A DNA stretch of 64,000 bases from Thamnaconus septentrionalis (GCA_009823395.1 CM020509.1:4601501-4665500), one strand, 5' to 3'; positions 1 through 11,870 are shown, numbered from the stretch's first letter. Notes: a model not told the origin generated them from the sequence alone. Program-made: numbers and translations.

Positions 1-527
1 GGCATCTCGACCCCCATCATCACCCCTCTGCCCCCTCCCAACTGGGTCTTCCTCCCAGCTCCTCACATCAGGATTTCATTAAGTAGCGGCACCCTCCCAC
101 TCCGCTCAACCCCACTCCATCACCACCAGTGCGCCCCCTCCAAACCCCCTCCCCTCTCCTGCGCCACTTTGCTCCCAAACCAAATGAGGAAATAGCTCGT
201 CTGGTGGCTGACAGACCTCGACTTTTGGCCGTAAAGATAAATGACCCAAAGTATTAAAGTTTAACACGTTGACAAAACCCACCTGATCTGTGGGATTAAT
301 GCTGCAAAAGTCCATGTGGGAATTAAAAAAAGGGGGGTGGGGTTGGGGGTGGAGGGGGGGGGGGCTCAGAGGAGAGTTATAGCGAGGCAGTAGGAAGTAG
401 TGATGGATGAATTCCACTTCCTTTTTGTGAGCCACATCGTTTGGCTCGGCTCACCAAGAAGAGCCGGCTCTTTAGACTCGTGAACGGCTCATCAATTTGC
501 CACTAATAACTTTTAATCTGATGTTAC
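1..527. other. non-coding, pyrimidine-rich then AT-rich
   Basis: No gene is seen. The first 180 bases are rich in C and T on this strand. An open frame of 109 codons on the minus strand (106-435) is low-complexity proline/histidine sequence and is rejected as coding. The rest is unremarkable apart from the G-run tract listed separately. Confidence 0.6.
331..364 (+). other. G-quadruplex-prone G-run tract
   Basis: Four or more runs of at least four G lie within 34 bases, separated by T, TT and TGGA. This meets the usual G-quadruplex pattern on the plus strand. Formation in vivo is inference; the long G run is also prone to slippage. Confidence 0.6.
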
Positions 528-565
528 ATATATAAATATATATATATGTATATATATAAATACAC

Positions 566-599
<34 letters not shown>

Positions 600-626
600 A
601 TATATGTACATACATATATATGTACA
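528..626. repeat. imperfect (AT)n microsatellite
   Basis: About 100 bases of alternating A and T, with short interruptions by ATAAATA and GTACATAC. It is a simple repeat with strong duplex-unwinding potential. Confidence 0.95.
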
Positions 627-937
627 CTAGTACACACACTCACACATATATATTTCATTTTTTGACTAAACCATTAAAACGTAAAAGCATATTTTCTGAT
701 ATCAATAAAGCGCTGCAGGCAGTTGTTATTTTAATTGCAATTTCATTTCCAGAACATTGTTACTCTCTGAAACCAGCCAATGAGAGCAATGACTTCCTTG
801 TAAAACCACTCTGCCACTCAAAGCAGAAAGTCATTATTACTTAAATTGAATTAATGTGCTGAGGTGTTCCTCTCAATATCCACAGCAGTTATTTTATCGG
901 TAGTTAATTTCAAGTGTAAATAAATTAATACATAAGG

Positions 938-955
938 TTCTTCTTCTTCTTCTTC

Positions 956-992
<37 letters not shown>
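938..992. repeat. compound (TTC)n(ATA)n microsatellite
   Basis: About six TTC units pass directly into about twelve ATA/AAT units. The tract produces the poly-E and poly-Y translations in that region, which are therefore not protein. Confidence 0.95.
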
Positions 993-993
<1 letters not shown>

Positions 994-1337
994 TTTTTAT
1001 CAAATAGAAGTGTCTGCTGAAAAAAAATCCAATCAGTTTGCAGAACAAATAAAACATGAAATGTGCTCTGAAATATATGAATGTTTTTTTTATTTATTAA
1101 TTTTTATTTCAGTTTATTATTCATTTAATATTAAATTTGGACAATTTTAAGGTGTCAAAGTCTCTCCCTCCCACCAAAGAGACGCATCTGAGTCACAGGT
1201 TGAGTCACATGGGGTCAGCCTCTTAATTCACGCACATCTTTCAGCTCACTGAGCAATTGCGTTGTGAAGAACTCACACTTTTATTTCTGAACCTTCTCTC
1301 TTTTCATGACTTTGAAACATGAAAGTACCAAAGAGAA

Positions 1338-1392
1338 GATATGAACCACCAACCATCGACACCACAGCCAGGCTTGCGTCACCGTGAGCTAC
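1338..1392 (-). repeat. degenerate tRNA-like (SINE head) relic 1
   Basis: Read on the minus strand, TAGCTCACGGTGACG resembles a tRNA A box (TAGCTCAGTNGG). About 30 bases later GGTGGTTCATATC resembles a B box (GGTTCRANYCC). No cloverleaf closes, so this is a decayed tRNA-derived element, not a tRNA gene. A chance resemblance is possible. Confidence 0.3.
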
Positions 1393-1593
1393 AATTCCAG
1401 ACACTCTGGGGAAATCACACTGAAGTATGAAATGCACTCAAAAAAACAAATAAGTTTTTGAATAAATCCATTCCTGTTCAAACAAATTCAATACACAATT
1501 ATTTGTGTAATTTTGGTTAAATAATTTACAAAGTAATTAATTTCCAAAATATGATTGACACATTTGATAACAGCACAAAAAACGTATCAGTGG

Positions 1594-1650
1594 CCAGTCA
1601 AACCCAACTGCTCCAGTTACATGGAGAACTTGAACCAACCACGCCACACC
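1594..1650 (-). repeat. degenerate tRNA-like relic 2
   Basis: On the minus strand TGGCGTGGTTGG (A-box-like) is followed by GGGTTTGACTGG (B-box-like) at roughly tRNA spacing. It is the weakest of three such units in this interval; all three point the same way. Confidence 0.22.
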
Positions 1651-1723
1651 ACCAAGCTCTTCAAACTTCTCCTGTTGCATTTATCTTGCTTTTGTTGAAC
1701 TTAAAAGACACTGACTCTTACAA

Positions 1724-1775
1724 GAGTTGAACCTATGCCTCTTGTTTCACAGTCCATCCACCAACTTCCGAGCTA
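1724..1775 (-). repeat. degenerate tRNA-like relic 3
   Basis: On the minus strand TAGCTCGGAAGTTGG is followed by a GGACTGTGAAAC-like anticodon arm region and then AGGTTCAACTCT, a near-canonical B box. No acceptor stem pairs. It is probably a SINE head or a tRNA pseudogene. Confidence 0.35.
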
Positions 1776-2698
1776 TTTATTCTGATGGACTAACCTCTTG
1801 GAGTCTTCTCTCTGCCCTCCACTCTAAAAGCCAAGGTTCTAGAGGGAGACTTATTTGTTTAGGATAGCTCATCATGCAAAATTGCTCCACTGGAGTCTGG
1901 GGTGAAAAAACAATTTCAAAAGGCCTCTTCTGGAGTGAAAGTATTTCTGGAAGGACATTCAAAATGCACTTTTGGTATAAGCTCACAGATCCCTAATAAA
2001 ATTCCAGCCTTATTCTCAGCAGCCTGTGATGGATCTGTTAGCAGATTGTGGCTTTTCAAGTATTTGGGAAAATTCATGATGGAGTTACACTGATACGTCT
2101 AAACTCCAGTGAGAGGATATGAGGTCATCCGTGGAGTATGCTGTGTGTTTGGATGCGGTCACCGCCTCATCACTGTGTCCCCCATGATTACTGGATGATG
2201 CCCTCGGGGGCTGGTGGGGAGCTGGTGGGGATGGCGGTGGTGACTGAGCTTGCGTTATCTGTTATTTAAAGTGGAGGTCAGAGGTGAAAGCGCAGCGCAG
2301 ACTTGACTCGTGCTCCATCAATAATCCCGGGGATACGGCTGCGACGGGAGAGTTCCCAGGATGCAAAAGGCTGGGGTCAGTCCCCGACATTGCTCCTCTG
2401 ATATAAAAGCTTTTATTAATAGTATTTGTTTTAAACCAAGCGCAGACATGCTGAGCACGAGATGTATTAAAGTGTAATTGGCTCCGACGACATTGTGTCC
2501 TGAAGACTGTCGATTGTTTGTTTTTCTGCACAGTTAAGCCGACACTCTGTGGATAATCACGACTGCCACATTCCAACTCATCACTGTCTCTTAAGTCACA
2601 CTATTCTTTACTTGCAAAAAAATCTTCTCTCTAATGATCCGTCTGTCCAGGCCTGGCGCCAGGGTGAAATGATTGAGGGGTCTGTAAAAAATTCACTA

Positions 2699-2945
2699 AG
2701 CCTAACACAATAACTTAACCCTAACCTTATTGTATATAAGACAATGCCCTAACTCTAAGCCTACTGCCTAACCACAACCCTATAACCCTAAGCATAACCC
2801 CATTCTGAAAACTTAACCCTATTCCCTAACCACGACTCTAACCCCAACTCTAACTTTATACCTTTATCCTGATGTGAACCAGAACCCTAACTCAACTCTT
2901 TACCATAACCCTAACACTAGTTAAACCCTATTCCATAACCTGCCA
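2699..2945 (-). repeat. degenerate telomere-like (CCCTAA)n array
   Basis: CCCTAA, CCCTAAC and one-base variants (CCCTAACC, CCCTATAACCC) recur more than fifteen times over about 245 bases, interspersed with unrelated bases. The TTAGGG-like strand is the minus strand. It reads as an old interstitial telomeric-like satellite, well decayed. It could also be an independent CTAACC minisatellite. Confidence 0.75.
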
Positions 2946-4359
2946 CATTTATTAACCGCGACAGCTGCTAGGAAGTTGCATCACTGTCAATTTTGGATTT
3001 AATTTAAGGCTTTAGAAATAAAAGTTGACTGAGTGATTGATGGACTGAGACACTGGCCTCATCCATGTGAAACTGGACTCAGTTTACAGCTTACAGTTTA
3101 CAGTGAGTATGAGGACGAGTCTGTGTGGCTTCCAGAAGAAACAAATCCAGTTTTATATTTATACTTGTTGGTGTCTCGTCTATTATTAATAACAGACCTG
3201 ATCGGTTGAAAGCGAAGAAAAAAACGGAGGTTTTAGTTGTTAGGAGAACAGTTTTATTAGACATTGCTGTACTGTGATTAGGGTTGAATGCAAAATGGGA
3301 ATTGTTGCGTCGCAGAACTTGCCTCTCGCCTCAGCATGACCAAACACTGGGATAAATCGGCAAAAATATTTTTTTCCACTCGGACAAACTGGGATGCACT
3401 TGATGGAGTAATGAAAACGTCAGGACAGATGAAATATTGGCCGCACTGTGAGTGCGACGGCAGCGGTGCACTGCAGTGTCACTGGAATATGTTTAGATAT
3501 TTTCAGCCCGCTGGTAAAACACAATTTTTGAGATGCTATTGAGAGGAGATTCCAATGTTTTGGAACGATTTTGATTGTATGTAAAAGAAAAGAAAAGAAG
3601 AGAAAAAAAAAACACAAGGAAGTTGTAAAGTAAAAGCATTCAGCCAAAAAATATTTTTTCTGAGAGCAGCGGATGTCAGAGGCATTGGAAACACTTCCAG
3701 TCCAGACTTTCGGGAAGCTGTCCAACCCTGGCGCTCGCAAGAGTGTGTGTGACTCATGACTCGACATTAATGACTCGGTACTTATGAAACAGACTGGGAC
3801 GAGATGGTTTCAGGAACAAATGATGATCAAACAGTTGCAGAAAACTGAGCAGTGCAGTGCAACAACACCAAGAGAATGAAAGACAATTGCAGATGACATG
3901 ATCCACTGAGGCTTCTGGAAGAGCAATTACAGCAGATCATTCTGTCCGTGTCATTTAGCATTTGTTACCGACTGGGTAAATCCAATCTTCTTCCCCCAAA
4001 AAACCCTTTTTTGTTGGAACGCAGCCTGAGTGAAAGGCACAAAGAGTGGGTTGGGATTAAGGCATTTCAAAGAAGGCGGGGCCTCGTGGTTTGGAGACTT
4101 GGATCCTTTTATAGTGTGAACAGCAGCTGCAGCAGAAACTGAGACGTTAACATGGCCCGAAGAAGCATTTCTAGAAGCAGATAATCCCGCCTGGGTTTAT
4201 TTCCACGATTTCTCCGCTACTGCTCTCTCCTGTATATTTTCAATATGCCACGACTTATGCCGTAGATGGCGCAATTTAGTGACCACCTCCACCAAAAGCA
4301 GCCAGAGATGGAGCGATATGGAGATTATCTGGGATGAAGTTAGATAAATAAATAAATAA
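2946..4359. other. non-coding, nothing recognised
   Basis: No gene or clear repeat is seen beyond short A and GA runs (for example 3583-3612). Open frames reach 115 codons without domain content. Confidence 0.6.
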
Positions 4360-4650
4360 AGGCTTCCAGCTTGTCGCGGGATGCAGAGCGTATTGTACAT
4401 CCACATGTATTGAACACAAACCTGTCAGCGTCCGTGACAGGCCCATTCATCACACACAAAGCCAATCCCGTCAGCCGCACAATGCGCTCCTCCTCCCGCT
4501 GCCCTTCCCCCTCCCGACCCACTCTAAGTGACAGAGCTGAGATGAACATTAGGAGTGTGTATTCAAATGATTTGTTTTCTGCCCGCCTCCCGCCGAAAGC
4601 CAATTTCCAGAGGCTAATAAAGCCGGGAATCGTTTTGTCTGAGGAGAGGG
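4360..4650. promoter_or_regulatory. candidate conserved non-coding element
   Basis: Balanced composition, no simple repeats and several CpGs, with AT-type motifs such as CAGAGGCTAATAAAGCCG near 4610. The stretch is open in several frames, as non-repetitive GC-balanced DNA tends to be; the longest is 139 codons with no domain. Conservation is not visible from one sequence, so this is a texture-based call. Confidence 0.3.
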
Positions 4651-6108
4651 GCGGAAAAAAAAAAGAAACAGGACGAGACGAGACGGGCGTTGCGAGGTCT
4701 CCCGGGAAGGAGGGCGGATTGGTTGCATCAACTGTGAAGAAATTTAGAAAAGTGTGTTTCAGAGCGAGAGCTGGAGAAGGACTTAAATGAAAGTGGAGTC
4801 AAAATGGAAAAAACCCAATGAGGAATTATAAAACTTATTACTCAGGATTAAAGATATTACAGCAGATTAGTTGGCCATTGATTACTGTACAGGATTCTGT
4901 CTGTCTTTGAGGCAGAGATAAACGAAACCCTGGGGAGACAAACGTATCACACTCACTTCAAATTGTTTGCCATTCGCTGCAGTTGTCTCTTCTTTTGTCT
5001 GCAGGATCTTCTCCCTAAAGACGTAACATGCAGTTTTCAAGGGAAATTATTTAATCCCATTATTTGGAACATATGATGTCGCCTCAGGCCTTTTGAACTT
5101 GGAAATTCATTTTATATGTATTCAAATGTATAATGCAGAATAATGTTTGTGTTTTAGAGTTTTTAAAAAAATAAATAAAAATAAATAAAGACTTTATTGG
5201 ACGACTGAAGAAGACATTTTTGTTAAAATAGAGTTTATCATCTAAATAAAACAAAATGAAATTGAATGAAATCTATTGTTCTTAGTATCATACTTTATTT
5301 TGGCAACAATGACTTACAGGTGCTTTATTACAAAAGCCAAGTACAACCTGCATTTATTTACTTTAAGAAGTTGTTTGCTTGTGATAACGTATTATTATTT
5401 TAACAAAATAATGCCTTTCATTTGATTCCAAGCTTGTTCATGTGATCAAATTGTCCTGATTTCAGCCCTCAAGAACTGAGGATCATGAGAAATAAAATAA
5501 AATATGTTCATGGTTGTCCTTTGCAATTTTAACCAGCTCACAATCACATCAAATTATTAATTTCATTAACAAGATCTTGAAATAATAATTTGCTTATCGT
5601 GGCCTTTCTCTAGTTCCGTACTGCCATCTGCAAAAATATTTTTTTCCAAATGAATTTTCATTCTTTTCAAAAAAGTTTCAAAGTATTTGTCCCAGAATAG
5701 AGAGACTGAATTCTTAGAAAGACAGACTTCTTAATTTGACTAATGTTACACTTTCTTCAAAGGCTTTTTACATTTTGTGTAACAGACACAATGAACCACC
5801 GAATCAAAGCCTTTAACAACTTTAACAACTGGCAAGAAAAAAAAAGAGTCGCTACCACTGCATGTTTCTCATTAACTTTACTGGCCGTTCTGTTGACTTT
5901 CCAAAATCTGCTTTAAGTGGCGGTCGAACGCAGACAGCGCAAGGTCCAATTCTTCGACTGTTTTCCCTCTAGATTTGCAGGTGATTCGTTCACGTTCCTG
6001 AGAGACTCCTGAGTTTCTGTGTCTTTCCAATGTTTTGTGCAGCCTGAGTCAGCAGAGTCCCAGTAATTACCCATAGATCCAGAGGCAGAGGGGCTCTGCA
6101 GTGCTGAC
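4651..6108. other. AT-rich non-coding DNA
   Basis: Mostly AT-rich unique sequence with AAATAAATAAA-type runs around 5165-5190. No gene or known repeat is seen. Confidence 0.6.
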
Positions 6109-6152
6109 GTGTGTGTGTGTGTGTGTGTGAGTGTGCGTGTGTGTGTGTGTGT
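6109..6152. repeat. (GT)n microsatellite
   Basis: About 22 GT units with two interruptions (GA and GC). Alternating purine-pyrimidine sequence of this length is Z-DNA-prone. Confidence 0.95.
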
Positions 6153-6214
6153 CCTGGGGACCGCAGACTGCAATAACACCACTCAACAGGCCTATCAAGT
6201 TGATCCCCGTCACA

Positions 6215-6680
6215 TTCGGGCACAATTGTGAAGCGGCTAACCCGGTTAGGCTGTAAACAACAGCGGCGAGCTAATAAAACAACTCATCGCAGAGAGTGGA
6301 TGTAATCCAATCAGGTGCCGACTTAAATAACAGCTCTTCGTCCCGCACGCAATATCGGGCAAAGAAACGAAGCTCCTAATATGTCCTCCACCGACGTCGC
6401 AATAACAGATTCATAAAGAATGCATGAATTTGAGCAGAACTGGAGGCGTTTATTCCAAAAAAAACGTTGCCATCATTTTGCGTCAAGGGTTTGTGCGACG
6501 CGCAGAGTCTGAAGTTTTGTTACGGAGGACCGTCGGCGGTGGCGACTGACAACCGCTCATTGCGCGTGTTGATGCGCTGTGTTATTGACACCTAAACCTC
6601 TGCGTTGGAGCCGTCAAGGCGTCCGAGGACTGACATTGACTGAGGAACTCACAGCGGGGCGGCACTTTATCAGATGATAT
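6215..6680. promoter_or_regulatory. candidate conserved non-coding element
   Basis: Complex sequence with SOX-like ACAATTGTG near 6222, GCGAGCTAATAAAAC near 6267, a CCAAT-like ATCCAATCAGG near 6305, and many CpGs through 6680. No exon signals. The call is by texture and motifs only. Confidence 0.32.
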
Positions 6681-7289
6681 CGTCTGGCCAAGTTATTGCG
6701 CTTTTATTTTGAAGATATTAGAAAAAAAATCCAGCTTTGATTAAATGTCTAGGGAGAGGTTCACCATCGTGTACAAGGTGATATTCCACAACAGCGCTGG
6801 TTCTGGCTGATGTAAACTGCAGTTTTTCTTCACCTTAACTAGAATGAGATCACGTTCCAATGAAGAAATTACCACCTAATGACGTGAAGTGTAATGACCC
6901 CATTTGAAAAGGTTGCAAATGAACTAATGATTCTACTTTTTACAGCAGTCGTCTCCACTGTGTAGCGGATGTGATAGAGTCGTCTCAAATGCAGAAGAGC
7001 CAAAGAAAAGTGGTACGAGGGCCTCTCATTCCCTCGAAGGGACAACTGCTTTGGCATGATTTTGCTTCAGTGACTTGCGGTTTTCCATCTTCAGTTGATT
7101 GAGATATGACGATTAATGCATAGATGGTCCCTTAGTTTATATTTATCACTTTTTTTACTCCAGGTTATTTTAGTTACTTCACCCACCAATCTCAACAGAA
7201 ATTAGCATTTATTCCTAAATCTGGGACAAAATATTGGAGACTCGAAACATTGAGCCCAATGTCTTCATGATGTCCACGTTTCCTCCACA
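6681..7289. other. non-coding, nothing recognised
   Basis: Unique AT-rich sequence with no gene, repeat family or striking motif cluster. Confidence 0.6.
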
Positions 7290-7750
7290 GTGCAGATGTA
7301 ACGAACCTCTCCGGCGGAGTGAGCGGAGCTCATTTGGAAGTCAGCGCACTTTTCCCTGGTGAATGCACCCCCCTGCCCTTCCCCCTCCCCGAGCTTTTAT
7401 TTTTAATTAACCTCTCAAAGACACTCTGTTGTAGCTTCCTGTGTCTGTGCCAGCGAGGTTAATGATTTCACCAGTCCAGGGAGACGGCGAGGAGGACAGA
7501 TCAATGCACCTCAATTCCCTGCGCCTCATGTTCAGTCTCACTTGCCGGACCACAGTGAAAGGGAGCGGGGTGTGGAGGGCGGGCGGTGGGGGTGGGGATG
7601 GGGAGGGGTTTGGTTGCAGCAGGCGGGACCCTCCCTCTGACACGAGCACGGCAGCGTGCATGTCAACGGAGTGACGAGCCGGCCGGACATTTACCAGGCT
7701 AATTAAAGAAACGCACGCAGGGACGTCGACATTTAAAACAATATTCAATA
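7290..7750. promoter_or_regulatory. candidate regulatory block with G-rich core
   Basis: CpG-containing complex sequence around a G-rich tract (7565-7608) with multiple GGG/GGGG runs that could form a quadruplex. The homeodomain-type core GGCTAATTAAAG lies near 7697. Overlapping open frames on both strands (77 and 113 codons) have no domain. Confidence 0.3.
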
Positions 7751-7782
7751 CCTGCTGCAGTGGAAACTGAGGAGGGTGCCCT

Positions 7783-7821
7783 GAATAATAACAATAATAA
7801 TAATGATACTAATAATAATGA
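7783..7821. repeat. (AAT)n microsatellite
   Basis: Imperfect AATAAT run with ACA and GAT interruptions. Confidence 0.85.
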
Positions 7822-9469
7822 ACTCATGGAGAATTTGTTCTAAGGTCCTATTATTGTCCCAGAGATGCTTTACCTCTGGAGATATCAATCACTGGTATAC
7901 AACCTTCTGCAAAAAGACACTCACTGGGTTTCAACCTTTGCCTTCTGGAAGAATTTACGAAATGAACTCAGTCTCACTTAGCCTTTAAAATGATGACAAA
8001 TGTTGTATAAAGTTACACTTATTTCTGCCTTTCAATTAGTTTCGGCATTTTTACTTTAGTGGCGTCGTGGCTCGCATGCACAACTTTCTCCGCCATGCAA
8101 GCACCATTAAACGGACCTCGAACGATAACAGTTTTCAGCCTGGAAAAAACTTTGTATCTGCTCTGCGACGGCGCTCACCTCAGGCTGCATAAAGCTGCGT
8201 GTGACGGAGCCGTTAGATCGCCGAGACGCCGACGGCTCCCCGCCGAGTTCACCCCAACTGTCGGAGAAACGCACAGACGTCCTCACGCAGTATCCCCATC
8301 CCTCCTCCCCTTCTACCTTGATGTGGACCAGAACTCGGAGGGAAGATAATCAGAGCCGGGCTTCTCCTGCTAATACTTCTCCATCAAACCAGCAGGACCG
8401 TCACCGCAACCCGGTGCTTGTGAACACCTTCCAAACATCAAAACTGAACCTGAAGGCAGGGAACTGGGATGTTGGAAGCAGCCCAGGAGCTGCGGGGCTG
8501 CAGGACTGCGGGGCTGCAGGAGGCATGCGGCGCTCTGGCCCGGGCCTCTGAAGGCCAACGCACGCTGGGCTCCGTTCACGTTTGGACGTCTCTATCTGTG
8601 GAAAGTCCAGCCCTTCCACATCCTCGCTCCTCTGAGCCTGGCAGCCAGGACGCATCAATCACGGCACACCAGGGGGATGACATCATAGCACATTGGCAGG
8701 GCTATCTAAGCAGGGATAGGGAGGCTTTTTTTTTTTTTTTTGGAGGGCTAACAGAGATAAATAGCAGTTTACTTGGTTCCAGAACTCTTGAGACCTCAAG
8801 GACAATAATCCCGATCAGTGTCCTCTGCTTTTTGTTTTTTTACTCCTTTTATTTGGCCGTTACTTTTACTATTCTGCATCATCCACAAACTGCTGTTGTT
8901 CCACCTGTTGGGCACCTTTTGCCAGTTATCAACGGACTGAAGGTCTTAAATTGAAAAGTGGTAGAACGTCGTCTGCGAGAGCTTCTACGAGTTGGCTGCT
9001 GCACACTTCTCACCCACGGCCGAACGCTAGGTGCTCGAAACACTTTAGTGTAAAAGGTTTGTAGGACAACCTGGATTAATGTTGATACCACGTTTGACGA
9101 TTTGATCATTTGATGCAACAAACATAAAACAGATATTAAGGACAGTGGACAGTTAAAGTTTGGCAAAACTACTGTGCAAAATCACTCACAACTAAAACAA
9201 GAGCACATTCTTAACTATTTATTTGAAACCAAAAACTAAACTTGAATCTCATTTTGCAGTAAACCCTGATTTATAAAAACTACATCGTGGGTTAACGAAG
9301 CTGTCTGAAAATAAACGAAGGCCTTAAACAAACAAGCAAACAAACAAATACTGTATTCCAAAGGTTTTTCCCTTCCACTGGAACACATTATTGTTTCAGG
9401 TGTTGTTCTGCCGACACCCTCTAGTGCGCAAAAGCCGTTTTTCAAACTCACTTTGGCTGACGCTGTCCC
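7822..9469. other. non-coding, moderately CpG-containing
   Basis: No gene recognised. 8060-8720 has raised CpG and several overlapping open frames (up to 161 codons in the area) with no domain; the longest runs through a poly-T tract (8727-8741), which argues against coding. Confidence 0.55.
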
Positions 9470-9945
9470 ACCCGATGACCAAACAAAGATCCTCCCGCCG
9501 TCGCTCCCGCAGGCGCGTGACTGACGGAGGAGAAGCCGACGGCGAGAGAAAAAATCTGGTTCTGCTTCTTGCCCCCTCGACTCTCCCTTGGCCTGCGAGA
9601 GCCAATAAATCCCACATCCAGAGCTATTAGGCTGACGGAGCCGAGCGCCGTTTGATGTTGAGAAGTCTTGAGCCGCGGCCCCGCGCGCATTCCAGAGGCC
9701 GCGTGCAGTTTGGCTGTCATCGCAGGGCTTACCGCCGTACATCGGCGGCGCGCACGTCAATTATCCATGCCTTCCGCGATTGTGCGCGCACGATAGCGCT
9801 TATCTCCCCCACCTTTTCACCTGCGGCGGGCCTCTGCGAGGCCGCGCTATCAGTGAGAGTTGGCGGAGATAGCGCCCAGGATGACTCAATTAGAGCCACG
9901 GCGCTCGTTCAAGCTGCCTCGCTGCAGTTTATCTGAGGTGAGTAA
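9470..9945. promoter_or_regulatory. CpG-rich candidate element with GATA palindromes
   Basis: High CpG density from about 9490 to 9910. GATAGCGC occurs at 9792-9799 followed by TTATCTCCCCC, and a perfect inverted pair GCGCTATC (9844-9851) / GATAGCGC (9868-9875) lies just downstream. Together they give several GATA-type cores within 85 bases. The block ends at CTGAG|GTGAGT, which resembles a splice donor, but no supporting acceptor or conserved peptide is seen. The 174-codon minus-strand open frame (9236-9760) has no domain. Confidence 0.38.
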
Positions 9946-10804
9946 AAAAATAACGCAGAAAGGAGTAATAAGTAAAACATTGATTCTTATTGTAAACATC
10001 GAATAATGGCTCACTAGTCATAATTCTTAATGATTACATTTTAGGTCCAAGACCTCTTGTCAGTCAGTCCAGATTCGTTCACAACTTTTTTCATTTTTGC
10101 AAAATTATGAACAAAAAAAAAATCACTCTTTTCTTAAGTACATTTCAGAACCTTTACTTTCTTACTTTTTTTTTTTTTTGTACAAATATCTGCACTTTCA
10201 TTTAAGTCCAGAATGTGAATGCTTTTGCCACCTCTGGGTTTAGGATTACAGCATAAGGCACAAAAGTGATCAAATCTTTCGCAGGATAATCTTTACAAGG
10301 AACATTGGCCGGAGAGATTTCAGCTCTGGGAGAATCGGTGGCAAGTCAAATGTTTAAAAAGACAATCTGGGCTGTTAAAACAAAACCGCTTTTCTCGTCC
10401 TCCTGGAGTAAGACGAGAAAAGAAAACACGCCGCGTCCTCTGAAGTGGGAATTTCTCTTCTCCCAACGTTTCGTCCAATCTGGACATCTCTCCCGGCCAT
10501 AAATTACCCGCTCAAGTACACCGCTGAGGTTTAGAGCGCAGGGTTGAGGCCCGGGGCGGGAAAAGGGAAAAACGGTGTGACCCGGCAACCTACAAACTCT
10601 TAACCCCTTGGCCCGGGTCCTGGGCGCCTCCCTGAGAACTCTCAATAAAGCCCCGGTCAAACATCCCACTTGGACGCCCGTGCCGGCGACCCTCTGCACG
10701 CGCTATCGCTCCAGGTGTTTGCCATTCCGCATCGTTTCAGCGCACCTGGCTGGAAGGGCGGCAGAGGGCGGCGGAGGATGGATGGTGGCGGTGAGTAAAA
10801 TTAA

Positions 10805-10813
<9 letters not shown>
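9946..10813. other. non-coding; CpG-rich 10.4-10.8 kb
   Basis: AT-rich to 10.3 kb, then GC-rich and CpG-containing. No gene is recognised. A GTGAGT at 10791 follows GGTGGCG but no acceptor or conserved peptide accompanies it. Confidence 0.55.
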
Positions 10814-10840
<27 letters not shown>

Positions 10841-10841
10841 C
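10814..10841. repeat. (CA)n microsatellite
   Basis: About 14 uninterrupted CA units. Confidence 0.95.
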
Positions 10842-11689
10842 AGCCGGACTTCTCCCGCTGACGCTGCGGAGAGGCAGCGGACGAGTGAGAGGCACGTTGA
10901 CAAGAGGGCGCTAAGTGGATTTGAGTTATGGGCAGTTGGGTGATGTGTTTGTTTAACCATCTGGTAGCAACTCCCTCTGTTTGGTGATGGAGTGCCTGCA
11001 GAGGGAAGGAGTCCAGTCCTGATATGAACCCACGCAAACACACAAACGCACACACACTGTTAATTTGACAGGGTCAGGCCAGAGGACAGAGTGATGCACT
11101 TCTGATGAGCACATTTCCAAACTCCTCTCCAGCCTTCTGCTCGTTCGGCCACGGCCTCTGTTGTTTTCTTCAAACTGATTTCATTGACTTCTGTCATGAT
11201 TTTCGAAAAGTCAATCTGAAGGCAAAGCAAATTAGTCAGTTCATTTTTTTTTGCCCGTTGTGAGCAAAACTGATGGCAATATGGAAGTTCCACCCTTTGT
11301 TTTGTTTGTTTGTTCGACTTTTCAGAAAGTGTTAAAACACGCAGCTCTGGAAAAATATCCCTCGTGATGTCACAAAGAGTGCTGAACGATCTTACGAGAT
11401 ATTGACAATCACATCTATAGGCTACCCCTCTAATACAATTTTCTACATAACTCAACCAGTTTGAATAAATCTTTTTGTGTCTTATTGGCGTAAACTCTAG
11501 AAAACGTGAGAAACATCTATTAGTCTGCATTATTTCAATGCAGAGATCATCAATGTTGTTCAGAGGCATTTATGTTGAATTGCTAGATGCTTATGCAGAT
11601 GAAATGCCCACAAAATAATCACAAACACGTTATTGTCCTGGTGAGTGTTTTGATCCTACTGAATGTGTGACGCGGGGAGGTTGTGCTGC
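10842..11689. other. non-coding
   Basis: The minus strand is open for 169 codons (11060-11569). The frame runs through a dispersed repeat copy (11320-11400), has no recognisable domain and is rejected as a gene. Confidence 0.55.
11320..11400 (+). repeat. dispersed repeat family A, 5' fragment
   Basis: Shares the ordered blocks AGTGTTAAAACAC, AGCTCTGGAAA and GTGATGTCACAAAGAG with copies at 27110 (+) and 33960 (-). Shared order and spacing across copies, rather than any single word, support common descent. The family is not identified. Confidence 0.5.
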
Positions 11690-11834
11690 TGGATGTCTGC
11701 TTGTGTGCGCGCCGTTGTTCATCTTCAGCAATTACGGCCGAGCTGGCAGCAACCGAATTAGGTGCCGTTTATTGAGGCAGTGACACCAGGTTCTCAAGTA
11801 ATTACTCTGCCTTTTAATAATGCGGTCGGCAAGT
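11690..11834. promoter_or_regulatory. candidate conserved non-coding element
   Basis: Complex sequence with CAGCAATTACGGCC, CCGAATTAGGTGCC, CAAGTAATTACTCTG and TTTTAATAATG, giving four homeodomain-type AATTA/TAATTA cores in 120 bases. It ends abruptly at a CT microsatellite. Confidence 0.4.
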
Positions 11835-11867
<33 letters not shown>

Positions 11868-11870
11868 TTT
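11835..11870. repeat. (TC)n with poly-T
   Basis: About twelve TC units run straight into twelve T's. Confidence 0.95.

Larger units (their letters stand above)
627..2698. other. unique AT-rich non-coding DNA
   Basis: No gene is recognised. The stretch contains the compound trinucleotide repeat and three tRNA-like relics listed separately. Open frames here are 60-105 codons, overlap each other on both strands and show no domain. Confidence 0.6.

Noticed and set aside
4258..4276. GCCGTAGATGGCGCAA considered as a CTCF motif
   Set aside because: The CCASY half does not align with the AGATGGCGC half at the correct spacing.
9236..9760. 174-codon minus-strand open frame, the longest in the window
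   Set aside because: No domain or signal peptide; length is within chance expectation for CpG-rich DNA; other frames are open over the same bases.
11060..11569. 169-codon minus-strand open frame
   Set aside because: Runs through a dispersed repeat copy and has no recognisable domain.
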